A DNA stretch of 57,744 bases from Aureibaculum marinum (GCF_003813905.1 NZ_RPFJ01000013.1:1-57744); one strand, 5' to 3'. Numbered from the stretch's first letter, positions 1 through 9,987 are shown. Notes: generated from the sequence alone by a model not told the origin. Numbers and translations are program-made.

Positions 1-649
1 CTCTGGTATCAGATGCATCTATTTTTAACCAAAATGTAGCACTAAACTCATCACTTAATAAACCTGCTGACGGAAATGTTAAATATGAATCTGTTGCCCC
101 TTTATAAGCATCTCCTATAACACCAGTATTAAATCCAGGTGTACCTATAGCTGTTGCATCACTTCCACTTATGGCTTCTGAATAATTTCCATCAAAAGAC
201 ATGTATAACATTTCGCCATCAAACATAGGTGAATAAGGTGGAATTTGAATTTTTTCGAACGTTGTTGTTTCTGTAACCACAACATCATTAGTATCAGTAG
301 CCGTAATGGTTAATGTATGACTACCTGTGTTTACCTCTTGAATAAGGTTATCAATACTATAAAGTTTACTATCAGAAAACTCATTAACATTCAAAATTTC
401 TTGACCGTCTAAATCTACCGATATCGTTGCTATTCCAAGATCATCTTCTACCTGAAAACTTATAGTTACTGGAGCTATTTCATCTATAGAACTAATAATT
501 GTAGATCCACCAGGACTTGGTGATAAAAGAGTAATAACCGGACCATCATAAGGAAAATCCGTAAACTCTGGCCGCTCTAAATCTTGGCAACTAACAAATA
601 GAATGCTAGCTACTAGTATGCCTATATATTTTAAATATGTATTTTTCAT
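1..649 (-). CDS. Surface lipoprotein with LamG-like domain (partial, C-terminus outside window)
   Basis: This open frame starts at an ATG at 649 and runs off the left edge after 216 codons. The first 21 residues form a lipoprotein signal ending in a LFVSC lipobox (Cys21), so the product is probably outer-membrane anchored. Residues of about 35-130 look like an Ig-like or cadherin-like beta-sandwich (GGSTI..., then SHTLTITATD). From about residue 145 the pattern LYMSFDGNYSEAISG and FSATFWLKID is typical of the concanavalin A-like/LamG fold that binds or cleaves glycans. It begins 20 nt after the susD stop, so it is the third gene of the susCD operon, a position often held by surface glycan-binding proteins. 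It could also be an enzyme whose catalytic part lies beyond the window; no catalytic residue can be judged here. Confidence 0.8.
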   Translation of the reverse strand, partial: MKNTYLKYIGILVASILFVSCQDLERPEFTDFPYDGPVITLLSPSPGGSTIISSIDEIAPVTISFQVEDDLGIATISVDLDGQEILNVNEFSDSKLYSIDNLIQEVNTGSHTLTITATDTNDVVVTETTTFEKIQIPPYSPMFDGEMLYMSFDGNYSEAISGSDATAIGTPGFNTGVIGDAYKGATDSYLTFPSAGLLSDEFSATFWLKIDASDTR

Positions 650-669
650 TTTTTTATGCTTTATTAATA

Positions 670-2151
670 TTAATAATCAGGATTCTGAGTAATAATTCCT
701 CCCGAATTATCAATTGCTTCTTGAGGAATTGGATACAATGCATGTTTAGGTTCATAACCTAAGCTACCTAGCACATCAGAAGCATCTCCCCAACGTACTA
801 AATCATAAAACCGATACTCTTCCATTGCAAATTCAGCTCTTCTTTCTTGTTTAATAGCATCTCTAAGTTCACTTTGAGAAGATGCTGTAGTATTTGGAAG
901 ACCAGCTCTATTTCTAATTTGATTTATTAAATCAGCCACTTCAGAGGGAGCTAACAAACCTGACTCATTACCTGCTTCGGCTGCCATTAACAAAACATCT
1001 GCATATCTAATAATTTTAATATTTTCCCATCTATTGCCATTTACACCATAGTCTTCACGAATCTCAGCTTTTGTATAAGCTTTCTTATTCCAATACTTTT
1101 GAGCCAATGGAGGAGATTCAGGCAATACACCACCACCAAAACCGCCATCATCTTTACCGGATTCTAATATCGTATTTTCTTTTCTTAAATCTCCTGGTTC
1201 AAATGCATCTACCAAATCTTGAGTTGGAACATTAAATCCCCAACCTAAATTCCATTCTCCTGTACCTCTAACACCTTGACCAACATAATAAATATTAGAA
1301 TATCGCTCTCCACTTTCTGTAATGGTTTGTTGAATTTCAAAAATTGATTCCACACCATTATTACCTCCTTTTTCAAACAAATTAACCAAACTAGGGTCCA
1401 ATGAATAAACGCCAGAATCAATTACCTCTTTTAACTTGTTATAAGCATTAGTCCAATCTTCTTGATATAAATATAATTTACCCAAAAGTGATTTGGCAAA
1501 ACCTGAAGTTGCTCTTCCAGGAAAACTTGGCCAAGTAAGTGGTAATTTTTCTTCGGCTATCTTTAAATCATCAATAATAAACTGATCAATATCAGCTATA
1601 GATGATTTTGGAGCAAATGCGTCAGAAGGCACATCAATAGTTGCTGTAATAATAGGTACTTCGCCATAATCTCTTCTCAACTCAAAATACATTAAAGCTC
1701 TAATTGCTCTAGCTTCAGCATCATTAACAAGACTCCCTTCATCTGTTAACCCTTGATCTTGAATATTATTAATAACTTCATTACATGCAAAAATAACCTC
1801 ATAATGTCCGTTCCACCATTCGGTATTTAAGCCATTGGTAGCAATATATTGAAAATCATTAAAAGCATTTCCGTTGGCAGCTCCATCTGACGCTGTACTT
1901 CCTTTTTCTGCATCATCAGACCTAATACTACCAAACCATAAGCGGCTCCACCCACCTACACTTGTAGTTCTAGTTTTTGAATAAATACCAAATACTGCGG
2001 CTTCTTGTCCACCAACACCCAACTCTTCATTATTTGCAACCTCACCTAAAGGTAATTTGTCCAATAAGTCATCATCACAAGAAATGATTACAAATAGTAA
2101 GCCTGTCAAAAAATACAGGTTATATTTTTTTATAAGTTTTATATAGTTCAT
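670..2151 (-). CDS. SusD/RagB family nutrient-binding outer membrane lipoprotein
   Basis: The 493-residue product fits the SusD family in length. A lipoprotein signal ends in IISC (Cys25), followed by several Asp, as is usual for surface-exposed Bacteroidota lipoproteins. The segment from about residue 145 (ARAIRALMYFELRRDYGEVPI) is the SusD N-terminal helical motif, and the end (RRAEFAMEEYRFYDLVRW, then YPIPQEAIDNSGGIITQNPDY) is the standard C-terminal SusD signature. SusD forms a lid over SusC and captures ligand at the cell surface. The gene starts 10 nt after the upstream susC stop, so the two are co-transcribed. The ligand cannot be read from the sequence; the neighbouring LamG-like lipoprotein favours a glycan. 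Confidence 0.95.
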   Translation of the reverse strand: MNYIKLIKKYNLYFLTGLLFVIISCDDDLLDKLPLGEVANNEELGVGGQEAAVFGIYSKTRTTSVGGWSRLWFGSIRSDDAEKGSTASDGAANGNAFNDFQYIATNGLNTEWWNGHYEVIFACNEVINNIQDQGLTDEGSLVNDAEARAIRALMYFELRRDYGEVPIITATIDVPSDAFAPKSSIADIDQFIIDDLKIAEEKLPLTWPSFPGRATSGFAKSLLGKLYLYQEDWTNAYNKLKEVIDSGVYSLDPSLVNLFEKGGNNGVESIFEIQQTITESGERYSNIYYVGQGVRGTGEWNLGWGFNVPTQDLVDAFEPGDLRKENTILESGKDDGGFGGGVLPESPPLAQKYWNKKAYTKAEIREDYGVNGNRWENIKIIRYADVLLMAAEAGNESGLLAPSEVADLINQIRNRAGLPNTTASSQSELRDAIKQERRAEFAMEEYRFYDLVRWGDASDVLGSLGYEPKHALYPIPQEAIDNSGGIITQNPDY

Positions 2152-2161
2152 AATATTTTTT

Positions 2162-5100
2162 TTAAAATGTTAAACTAAGTCCTAGAGTAGATATTACTGG
2201 TAAAGGATAACCACCAGAGTCTATACCAAATGATGTTGGTGATCCACCTGCTTCTGGTGAGAAACCAGAAGTGTGTTTCCAAGTATATAAATTCTGAATG
2301 TTAGCAGAAAGCTTTACTTGGTCTACTTTTAACTTTTCTAATATTTTATTATTAAAGGAATATCCTAATTGAATGTTTCGAATTCTTAAATAACTACCGT
2401 CTTCAATCATATATGTAGATGGTAATCTATTATACTCTGTAGAATATAACCTAGGCTCCCAGTTTGATGTTCCAGAACCATTCCATCTATCCACCCTATC
2501 AGTTCTAAAGTTAAATGGAGCATAAGAACTTCCATTACCCCAATTACGATAAATCTCGTTACCATACACTCCTTGTAAATCAACATTTAATGTAAAATTT
2601 TTATAATTTAAATTTACATATAATCCATAGGTCAAATCTGGTGTTGGATTACCTATAGTTGTTCTATCATCTGGTGTAATTTCTCCATCTCCATTTACAT
2701 CTCTATATTTAAAATCACCAGGTCCATAGGTTCCTAACGTGCTTGGTGGCAATGCAGCAATGTCAGCATTTGATTGATAAATACCATCTACAATATACCC
2801 ATAAAAACTACCAATAGGTTCTCCTGTTATTGTTCTAGAAGCTGAACCATTTGCATAAATAGGAGCATCTTCAAAAGTTGACAATACTTTATTGTCTATT
2901 GTTGTTATATTACCTCCAATAGAATAGCTAAAATTATCAGAAATATCATCATTCCAAGAAGCTTCAAATTCAAAGCCATTATTTCTGATTTCACCAAAAT
3001 TATCAAAAAATGTTTGCACTCCTGTATCTACAAATACTAATAAATCTTCAGTTTTTCTATTGTAATAGTTGGTATTAAATGTCAATCGATTATCAAACCA
3101 TCTGGTTTCAAAACCGAGTTCCCACATTTTAACAGTTTCCCATTTTAAATCTGGATTCTCTTCAAACCTCTGAACAAAACCTGCAATCACTTGATCTCCA
3201 AATATTGCAGTAGCCCCCTCATCAACACCTGGATAATAAGGATAGTTTGTACCGCCTGGTAATGCTTGATTTCCTAATTCACCAATAGATCCTTTTAACT
3301 TGAAGTAATTTAATGGATCTAAATCACTCATAAAATTTTCTCGAGTAGCAACCCAACCAGCTCCTAAAGACCAAAAGTTTTGTGCTCTATTATCAGGTGC
3401 TAATTGAGAAGTAGCATCTCTACGATAAGAACCATTTAATAAATATTTACCATCGTAATTGTAAAGAGCCCTAGCCAATAACGAAGTAGTTGCTTTGTCA
3501 TATTCGCTAGAATTCGAAACTCTGGTTGACGAATCTCCGTACGGATATACATTTAAATACCAATACCTCTCGTCGTCAGGAATTATTCCTACAGTTGAAC
3601 TTGGGTCATGAGCTACACTTCCTGAAATGCCTTCATAATAAATATCAGTAGTTGTAAAACCTACAACTGTATTTAAATTGTGTTTACCAAAATCTTTTTT
3701 AAATGAAAGTAAATAATCTTGTTGAAAATTAAATGCAACACTACTAGATTGATTAACCCTTGTCAATTGATTTCCATTAAAATTAGCTATTTCATCCGAT
3801 TCAGATACATAAATAGGTACTATAGGAGTATAAGATCTTGATCTATAATTATTATAATCTCCATAAACAGTAGCTTTAAATGTAAAATATTTTAAAAAGT
3901 CTATTTCAGCAAATAAACTACCTACAAAACGATATCTTTCCGCAATACTTTTATTTTTTGTAACCTCCGCTACCAAAGCTGGATTACCTATTTGTGGACC
4001 TCCAATTTCCATAGGCAATTGGTTATAAAGACCATCAAATTCTGAACGGCTATCATAATGAATAGGATCTACAATAGGAGTAGCATTTAACGCAGAGCTG
4101 AATGAACCTGTATTTGGAAGTTTGTCTCTTAATCCATTTATAGTAACGCCCATTCTAAATTTATCAGATAAATTGTATTGATTATTTAAATTTAGAGTAA
4201 TTCTTTTAAGTTCTTCTTCTTTAATCAGCCCTTCTTCTGAACGATACCCTAAACCAAATGATAATTTATTTTTTTCGGTAGCATTTTGTACACTTAAATT
4301 ATAGGTATGAATCATTGCAGATTTATTAGTAATACGATCTACCCAATCAGTATCCCCATTAAATACATCATAATATGAGAAAGGAGAAGCTCCTTCATTT
4401 ACTAATTGTTCATTATACAACTCTTTAAACAATGCTGCATCAGCCATATCAGGAGCATCTGTAATTTTTTTAATACCAGTTGAAGAATTAAAGTTAATAG
4501 TAAACTCACCACTTTTTGCTTTTTTTGTAGTAACTATAATTACACCATTTGCACCTCTTACCCCAAAAATGGCTAATGATGAAGCATCTTTTAATACCTC
4601 AATGGATTCAATATCGTTAGGGTTAACAAAGTTTATATTATCAGCAAATACACCATCAACCACATATAAAGGAGTTACAACATAACGACTACTTGTTCCT
4701 CTAATTCGAACATCTGGTGTTCCTCCAAGAGTACCTGTATTTACAACAGTTAAACCAGACACTTTACCTTGTAAGGAAGCTACAGGGTTTGCAGCTGGCT
4801 TATCTGCAACCTCTCCTCCTTTTACACTTATAATAGAACCAGTTAAATCACGCTTTTGTGCCGTACCATAACCTATAACTACAACTTCATCTAACGTTTG
4901 AGAATCAACTTGCATAACCACGTTAATTTCTGTTTGGTCTGCTACTGTAATAAATTGAGTTGTAAAGCCAATAAAACTAAATTCTAATACATCTCCTTTA
5001 TTAACTTTAATTGAATAATTACCATCAAAGTCTGTACTTGTACCATTAGTTGTTCCTTGTACAATTACATTTACTCCAGGTAATGACAGGTTATCATCTG

Positions 5101-5287
5101 CACTGGTTACTACCCCTGTAATTGTAACTTCTTGGGCATATATTGTAATACTAGTGAAGAGAAAAAATAATAGCAAAAAATAGAACTTAGATTTTAAGTC
5201 AAATGGATTTTTTTTCTGATAGTTTGAGTCAAAATCTTCAAATTCTTTTTTACTAAAGTCAGTGTTTTTAAAACATGCTCTTTTCAT
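2162..5287 (-). CDS. SusC/RagA family TonB-linked outer membrane transporter
   Basis: The 1041-residue protein has an unusually long charged N-terminus before the hydrophobic signal segment (residues of about 34-51, ending YAQ). Then come a carboxypeptidase-regulatory-like domain (about 55-130, with GVNVIVQGTTNGTSTDFDGNY), a TonB-box-like segment with the SusC hallmark LDEVVVIGYG, the plug domain (PLYVVDGVF, NDIESIEVLKDASSLAIFGVRGANGVIIV) and a beta-barrel ending in an aromatic residue. It imports ligand delivered by the SusD partner, powered by TonB-ExbBD. There is no STN domain, so it should not signal through an anti-sigma factor; the LuxR-type membrane regulator just upstream is the likelier control. 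The start shown gives a 33-residue pre-signal extension; a later Met was not preferred because none lies just before the hydrophobic stretch. Confidence 0.95.
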   Translation of the reverse strand: MKRACFKNTDFSKKEFEDFDSNYQKKNPFDLKSKFYFLLLFFLFTSITIYAQEVTITGVVTSADDNLSLPGVNVIVQGTTNGTSTDFDGNYSIKVNKGDVLEFSFIGFTTQFITVADQTEINVVMQVDSQTLDEVVVIGYGTAQKRDLTGSIISVKGGEVADKPAANPVASLQGKVSGLTVVNTGTLGGTPDVRIRGTSSRYVVTPLYVVDGVFADNINFVNPNDIESIEVLKDASSLAIFGVRGANGVIIVTTKKAKSGEFTINFNSSTGIKKITDAPDMADAALFKELYNEQLVNEGASPFSYYDVFNGDTDWVDRITNKSAMIHTYNLSVQNATEKNKLSFGLGYRSEEGLIKEEELKRITLNLNNQYNLSDKFRMGVTINGLRDKLPNTGSFSSALNATPIVDPIHYDSRSEFDGLYNQLPMEIGGPQIGNPALVAEVTKNKSIAERYRFVGSLFAEIDFLKYFTFKATVYGDYNNYRSRSYTPIVPIYVSESDEIANFNGNQLTRVNQSSSVAFNFQQDYLLSFKKDFGKHNLNTVVGFTTTDIYYEGISGSVAHDPSSTVGIIPDDERYWYLNVYPYGDSSTRVSNSSEYDKATTSLLARALYNYDGKYLLNGSYRRDATSQLAPDNRAQNFWSLGAGWVATRENFMSDLDPLNYFKLKGSIGELGNQALPGGTNYPYYPGVDEGATAIFGDQVIAGFVQRFEENPDLKWETVKMWELGFETRWFDNRLTFNTNYYNRKTEDLLVFVDTGVQTFFDNFGEIRNNGFEFEASWNDDISDNFSYSIGGNITTIDNKVLSTFEDAPIYANGSASRTITGEPIGSFYGYIVDGIYQSNADIAALPPSTLGTYGPGDFKYRDVNGDGEITPDDRTTIGNPTPDLTYGLYVNLNYKNFTLNVDLQGVYGNEIYRNWGNGSSYAPFNFRTDRVDRWNGSGTSNWEPRLYSTEYNRLPSTYMIEDGSYLRIRNIQLGYSFNNKILEKLKVDQVKLSANIQNLYTWKHTSGFSPEAGGSPTSFGIDSGGYPLPVISTLGLSLTF

Positions 5288-5545
5288 AAAATAAAATATT
5301 TGAATGTTAGTAATTGTAAAGTTAATTTATCAAAATACGAATTCAAAAAAAGTGTTACTTTTTAAATACGTCAAGCTATGTTAAAGTTAGAAAAAGACGT
5401 ATTGACGTAGTTTTATCAAATACTAAAATAGTAAATACATGTATATAAATACAAAAATGACGTAGTAATGACGTACCGTAAAAGTGATATATTTTAACAA
5501 TACCACAAAATCAAAGCACTCAAATTGTCATATAAACAAATTTGA
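5288..5545. other. Intergenic region between susC and its regulator gene
   Basis: This gap of 258 bases lies between the stop of the regulator gene (5546) and the start of susC (5287), both on the minus strand. It is very AT-rich but contains five copies of a GACGTA/TACGTC hexamer, annotated separately. On the minus strand a near-match to the -7 consensus (TATTTTG, one base short of TAnnTTTG) lies at about 5331-5337, some 45 bases before the susC start. No clear terminator hairpin for the regulator gene is seen. Confidence 0.6.
5367..5475. promoter_or_regulatory. Cluster of five GACGTA motifs upstream of susC
   Basis: TACGTC lies at 5367-5372 and GACGTA at 5396-5401, 5404-5409, 5459-5464 and 5470-5475. 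The outer copies TACGTCAA (5367-5374) and TTGACGTA (5402-5409) form a perfect 8-bp inverted repeat, while the other copies are direct repeats spaced 8 and 11 bp apart. Such repetition in a region of otherwise A/T sequence suggests operator sites, most simply for the LuxR-type HTH protein encoded next door. The binding protein is an inference. Confidence 0.5.
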
Positions 5546-8320
5546 CTAATAGTTTTTAAGAAATGTCTGTAAATCATCCTTTTTTAAACCCAACTTCTTT
5601 TTTAACCGGTAACGATGCGTTTCCACACCTCTTTCAGAGATATTCATTAAAGGAGCTATTTCTTTAGTTGGTATATTCATTTTTATATAAGCACACAACT
5701 TTAAATCTCTATGTCTTAATTTAGGAAATTGTTCTTTTAATCGATTGAAAAAATCTTCATGTACCTGATTAAAATTATATTCAAAAATTTTCCATTCATC
5801 TTTTTCCCCTAAAGAACGATCTATTTTAGTTAATAATTTCTGATATAATTGAGGGTTAAAGTTATTTCTATTTAATACAAATTCTCTTTTTAAGCTAGTT
5901 AAAGTTTCATTCTTTTTAACAAGAGACATTGCATTATTTGCCAATTGTTTACTTTTTAATTTTAATTCTCTTTTTAAGGCTTCATTTCTAATTGAAACCA
6001 ATTTCTTTTCATTTTCTATTGCTTTTTCTTTTAATATAATAGCTTGCTTGTTTTCCAAATCTTCTTGTAACAGCCGTTGTTCTTTAATAATTTTTCTTTT
6101 ATGTAATACATAAAATAGTAAAGCAATTAACAATCCAACAATTGTATAAACCACAAACCCTACTCCTGATCTATACCAAGGAGGATTAACTTTAAAGTTT
6201 AAAATTAATAAAGATGAAGGGTCTTTATAATTACTATTAGATCTTAAAGATAATTTATAATCTCCTTCTGTTAGATTATATAAATCTAATTTTTCATTTT
6301 CAATTTTCTCCCAATTCTTTTCATCTTCAGTTTCTAAACTATATTCAAAATAATGATTAGAGGTTCCATTAATCGTCAAATCAATAGAAATATTACTTCT
6401 AAACTTGAGACTATTATTAATAGAATCAAGAGGTACAATAGTGCCGTTCAGCTTAAAACTAGATATTAGAGGTGGTTCTAAAAAGGTATCTTCTACAGTA
6501 TTGGATTTTTCTACAATTAAAAAACCATCATTTAAACTGAGTACAAATTGTTTATCATTAAGATTTGAAACATTTTCATATCCTATAACCAATCTATTTT
6601 TAAAATAATCATCAATCATAGTATACCTATTACTATTCTCAAATGATCTAAACTCTATAGCATTTTCCTTTTTTAATATTAAATATTCATTATTATTTTC
6701 TGAAATAATATAATTACTATCTCCAAATTCATCATTTAATATAGGAGCATCCATAATACTATCTTTTAGAGCTTCATATTTCTGCCATCCCTTATTTGTT
6801 TTAAAACAAATATCATTTTTAATTTTATATACACGTACGTTATATTCAGAACTTAACCCTTTGTCTGCATAGTTTTGAATATTTACAATAGAATCATAAT
6901 TACTATTAAACTGAACTCTATACAATCCTTTGTAAGCATGAGCAGCCCATGCGGTAGTTTTATTTTCAAAAACTAAAAAACGAAATGGATTTGTTGTTTT
7001 ACCCAAATGAGTTACACTCCAAGAATTCCCTTTTTTTTTGTAAGAGACCAAACCAACATAAGTACCTTGCACATATACATTTTGTTGTTCAGGTACTTTT
7101 TTTACAACCCAACCTCCAGCATAAGGAGACATCAACTTTAAACGTTTATTTTCAACCAAATAGGTACCATTGTTATGGCCGCAAAAAAGCTGATTTTCTA
7201 TAACTTTTAAATCCCAAACTTGACCTTGAGATCCATCTATAAATTGCACTTTATTATCAGCATCTAAGAAATATAACCCTGTATTACTTCCTATATAAAT
7301 GGTGTTTTTATAGTTAACAATATCATATACAGCTCCTAATTTACCAGAACTATCGTTATAAAAAATTAGATCCGAACTAAGATCAACTTCGGCAATTCCA
7401 CTATTTAAACCCAACCATAATTTATTATTATTAGTTAATGTATGTGTTAAAATAGTATTATTGAGCAGCCCATTTTCTTTGTTTATCTGATATTTTATCT
7501 GTCCATTTTTTTGAGTTAAATAAAGTCCATTTTGAATAGTACCAAATATAAAATCAGTATCGTTTTTTGAAAACGTATTTAGTTGATACTCTTTTAACTC
7601 TTTATTTATTGGCACTTGCCAAGAATGTAGCTTTTGATTATCATAAATATAACACCCATGCAAAGCTGTACCTATTAATAATGTATTATTATCATATAAT
7701 GTTATAAATACAACCTTTTTTTCTTTTAATACACTACTTGAAATGTAAGGTATTAACTTATTGTCTTCCAATTTAAAAATACCATCTTCTAAAGTAGCCA
7801 CATAAAACTGATTATTAACGACATGACAAGAAATGGTAGTTGAAGGTGGATGTACAATATTTACTGTACCATTTTTATAAATATAAATATTAAAAAAGGA
7901 CCTAAAAATAATAGCATTATTCCATTCTATAATCTGCCAAAATTCTTCATCATGAAATGTATTGTTTTCAATTAAATTGCTTAAAGAAGTGTATGTTAAC
8001 ACTCCTCTATTATCCTTTTTCCAATAACCAAATTCTTCGTAAGAGCCTACATAAATTCTATCATCCTTATGCAATACAGAACGTATTGTAGTTTTATTAG
8101 GCATTTCATTTAACTTCCAAGTAATACCATCAAAAGTTAAAAGCCCTTGATTATTGGCAACAAACAATTGGCTACTATCCGATTTTGAGAGCCCCCAATT
8201 TTGATTGCCCGCATTATAATCAGCAATAGAATAATTTTTAAAATAAGGACTAAATTGAGCATTAGATACTAAACCTATTAAGTTTAGTAAAAAGCACATT
8301 GTGTAGATTAATTTACTCAT
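5546..8320 (-). CDS. Membrane-spanning one-component regulator: periplasmic beta-propeller, Y_Y_Y domain, LuxR-type HTH
   Basis: The 924-residue protein starts with a signal-like segment ending SNAQ (residue of about 21). Residues of about 25-620 consist of beta-propeller-type repeats (two-component regulator propeller family), followed by a Y_Y_Y domain (about 640-705, with LYNLTEGDYKLSLRS), one transmembrane helix (about 714-736), a long coiled coil (about 740-820) and a C-terminal LuxR/GerE helix-turn-helix (about 868-924, LRHRDLKLCAYI, then PTKEIAPLMNISERGVETHR). There is no histidine kinase or receiver domain, so ligand binding outside should act directly on the DNA-binding end. Its position upstream of susCD on the same strand suggests that it controls that operon in response to a breakdown product. 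Such kinase-less relatives of hybrid two-component sensors are common in flavobacteria. Confidence 0.88.
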   Translation of the reverse strand: MSKLIYTMCFLLNLIGLVSNAQFSPYFKNYSIADYNAGNQNWGLSKSDSSQLFVANNQGLLTFDGITWKLNEMPNKTTIRSVLHKDDRIYVGSYEEFGYWKKDNRGVLTYTSLSNLIENNTFHDEEFWQIIEWNNAIIFRSFFNIYIYKNGTVNIVHPPSTTISCHVVNNQFYVATLEDGIFKLEDNKLIPYISSSVLKEKKVVFITLYDNNTLLIGTALHGCYIYDNQKLHSWQVPINKELKEYQLNTFSKNDTDFIFGTIQNGLYLTQKNGQIKYQINKENGLLNNTILTHTLTNNNKLWLGLNSGIAEVDLSSDLIFYNDSSGKLGAVYDIVNYKNTIYIGSNTGLYFLDADNKVQFIDGSQGQVWDLKVIENQLFCGHNNGTYLVENKRLKLMSPYAGGWVVKKVPEQQNVYVQGTYVGLVSYKKKGNSWSVTHLGKTTNPFRFLVFENKTTAWAAHAYKGLYRVQFNSNYDSIVNIQNYADKGLSSEYNVRVYKIKNDICFKTNKGWQKYEALKDSIMDAPILNDEFGDSNYIISENNNEYLILKKENAIEFRSFENSNRYTMIDDYFKNRLVIGYENVSNLNDKQFVLSLNDGFLIVEKSNTVEDTFLEPPLISSFKLNGTIVPLDSINNSLKFRSNISIDLTINGTSNHYFEYSLETEDEKNWEKIENEKLDLYNLTEGDYKLSLRSNSNYKDPSSLLILNFKVNPPWYRSGVGFVVYTIVGLLIALLFYVLHKRKIIKEQRLLQEDLENKQAIILKEKAIENEKKLVSIRNEALKRELKLKSKQLANNAMSLVKKNETLTSLKREFVLNRNNFNPQLYQKLLTKIDRSLGEKDEWKIFEYNFNQVHEDFFNRLKEQFPKLRHRDLKLCAYIKMNIPTKEIAPLMNISERGVETHRYRLKKKLGLKKDDLQTFLKNY

Positions 8321-8487
8321 TAACTGTTAAAATCGATATTCAAATATAAAAAATATCGGGATTAAGAACCTAATTACAACATAATAAACAGCAAATAAAG
8401 AGTCATAAAATAATTTAGTTTTTTAAAAATACCACATCTGAACTCGTAATATCAACACAAATACTGTAACTTTTTATAAATTATAAT

Positions 8488-8495
8488 TATTTTTG
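8488..8495 (+). promoter_or_regulatory. Predicted -7 promoter box of the M16 peptidase gene
   Basis: TATTTTTG matches the Bacteroidota -7 consensus TAnnTTTG exactly and lies 52 bases before the ATG at 8548. No good TTTG element is seen at the -33 position. Confidence 0.45.
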
Positions 8496-8547
8496 TAACA
8501 AATGAGTCTTAAAAAACTACTAACTTAAAAACATTAAATTAAAAAAA

Positions 8548-9885
8548 ATGAGGAAAAATTATTTTTTATTTACTTTAGCATTACTACTAAATTTAGGAGT
8601 TTTTGCACAACAAGTTTCTTTTGAAGAATATGATTTAGATAACGGACTACACGTTATTTTACATCAAGATAATAGTGCACCCGTAGTAACCACTGCAGTA
8701 ATGTATCACATTGGTGCTAAAGACGAAGCAAAAGGAAGAAGTGGTTTTGCTCACTTTTTTGAACATTTATTATTTGAAGGTACAGAAAATATTGAACGTG
8801 GAAAATGGTTCGACATTGTTTCTGCTAATGGAGGTAGTAATAACGCCAATACTACTCAAGATCGTACTTACTACTATGAAGTATTCCCATCAAACAGCTT
8901 AGAACTTGGCCTTTGGATGGAAAGCGAACGTATGTTACACCCTATTATTAACCAAATTGGAGTTGACACTCAAAATGAAGTTGTAAAAGAAGAAAAAAGA
9001 CAACGAGTAGACAATGCTCCTTATGGAAAAATAATTTACAGAACTGGTGTAAATAAGTACATTTTCAAAAAACACCCTTATAAAAATTCTGTAATTGGTA
9101 GTATGGAAGATTTAGATGCAGCTAAATTGTCTGAATTTATAGATTTCAACCATAAATATTACAACCCAAACAATGCTGTTTTAGTTGTTGCAGGTGATAT
9201 TGATGTTGATAAAACAAAAAAAATGATTCAAGATTATTTTGGATCTATCCCAAACCATTCAGAAAAATTTGTTCGTACTAAAATTATTGAAGACCCTATA
9301 ACAGAACCAATAATAGCTACTGAATATGATAGTAATATTCAAATTCCTTTAAAAGCTTTGGTGTATAGAACACCCGGAATGAAAGAAAGAGATTCTTATG
9401 TATTAAATTATATTTCTACTATTTTAACAGGTGGTAAAAGTTCTAGGTTGTACAAAAAAATGGTAGACGACAAAAAGATTGCTTTACAAGTACTGGCTTT
9501 TGCAGATGCTCAAGAAGATTATGGTACTTATATTATGGGAGCCTTACCGTTAGGTGATGTTACATTTGAAGTTTTAACAAAAGAAATGGACGAAGAAATT
9601 GAAAAACTTCAAAATGAATTGATTTCTGACAAAGAGTTACAAAAACTTAAAAACCAATTTGAAAATCAATTTGTTAATTCAAACAGTAGCATACAAGGTA
9701 TTGCAAATTCATTAGCTAGAAATTACATGCTAAAAGGAGATACTAATTTAATCAATAAAGAAATAGAAATTTATCAATCTATTACTAAAGAAGACATTAT
9801 GAGGGTTGCTAAAACTTATCTAAACAAAAATCAGCGTTTAGAATTAGATTATTTACCTGAGTCTGCTAAAAAAGATGTAAAATAA
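8548..9885 (+). CDS. M16 family zinc metallopeptidase, catalytic subunit
   Basis: The 445-residue protein has a Sec signal (residues 1-20, ending VFAQ) and one M16 module. The inverted zinc motif HFFEH is at residues 69-73 and the third ligand is probably Glu148 or Glu149 in the conserved NEVVKEEKRQR segment, so it should be active. The second half contains the usual M16 companion domain (VVAGDIDVDKTKKMI; TGGKSSRLYKKMVDDKKIA). M16 enzymes of this size normally pair with a second protein that lacks the zinc motif, and exactly such a gene follows 102 bases downstream. The pair should form a periplasmic clamshell protease that degrades short unfolded peptides. It may work with the peptide-uptake-like locus further downstream, though that link is only positional. 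Confidence 0.92.
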   Translation: MRKNYFLFTLALLLNLGVFAQQVSFEEYDLDNGLHVILHQDNSAPVVTTAVMYHIGAKDEAKGRSGFAHFFEHLLFEGTENIERGKWFDIVSANGGSNNANTTQDRTYYYEVFPSNSLELGLWMESERMLHPIINQIGVDTQNEVVKEEKRQRVDNAPYGKIIYRTGVNKYIFKKHPYKNSVIGSMEDLDAAKLSEFIDFNHKYYNPNNAVLVVAGDIDVDKTKKMIQDYFGSIPNHSEKFVRTKIIEDPITEPIIATEYDSNIQIPLKALVYRTPGMKERDSYVLNYISTILTGGKSSRLYKKMVDDKKIALQVLAFADAQEDYGTYIMGALPLGDVTFEVLTKEMDEEIEKLQNELISDKELQKLKNQFENQFVNSNSSIQGIANSLARNYMLKGDTNLINKEIEIYQSITKEDIMRVAKTYLNKNQRLELDYLPESAKKDVK

Positions 9886-9987
9886 ATAGACTTTTAATAA
9901 AGGAATACCGCTAGAGTTATATCCTAAAAGAAAATGGCGGTTAGGATTAATAGCGTTAACAAAATACAATTAATAATACTAAAAGAA

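Noticed and set aside
9934-9987. Upstream ATG giving an 18-residue longer M16 partner protein
   Set aside because: The extra residues precede and spoil a normal signal peptide, so the ATG at 9988 is preferred.
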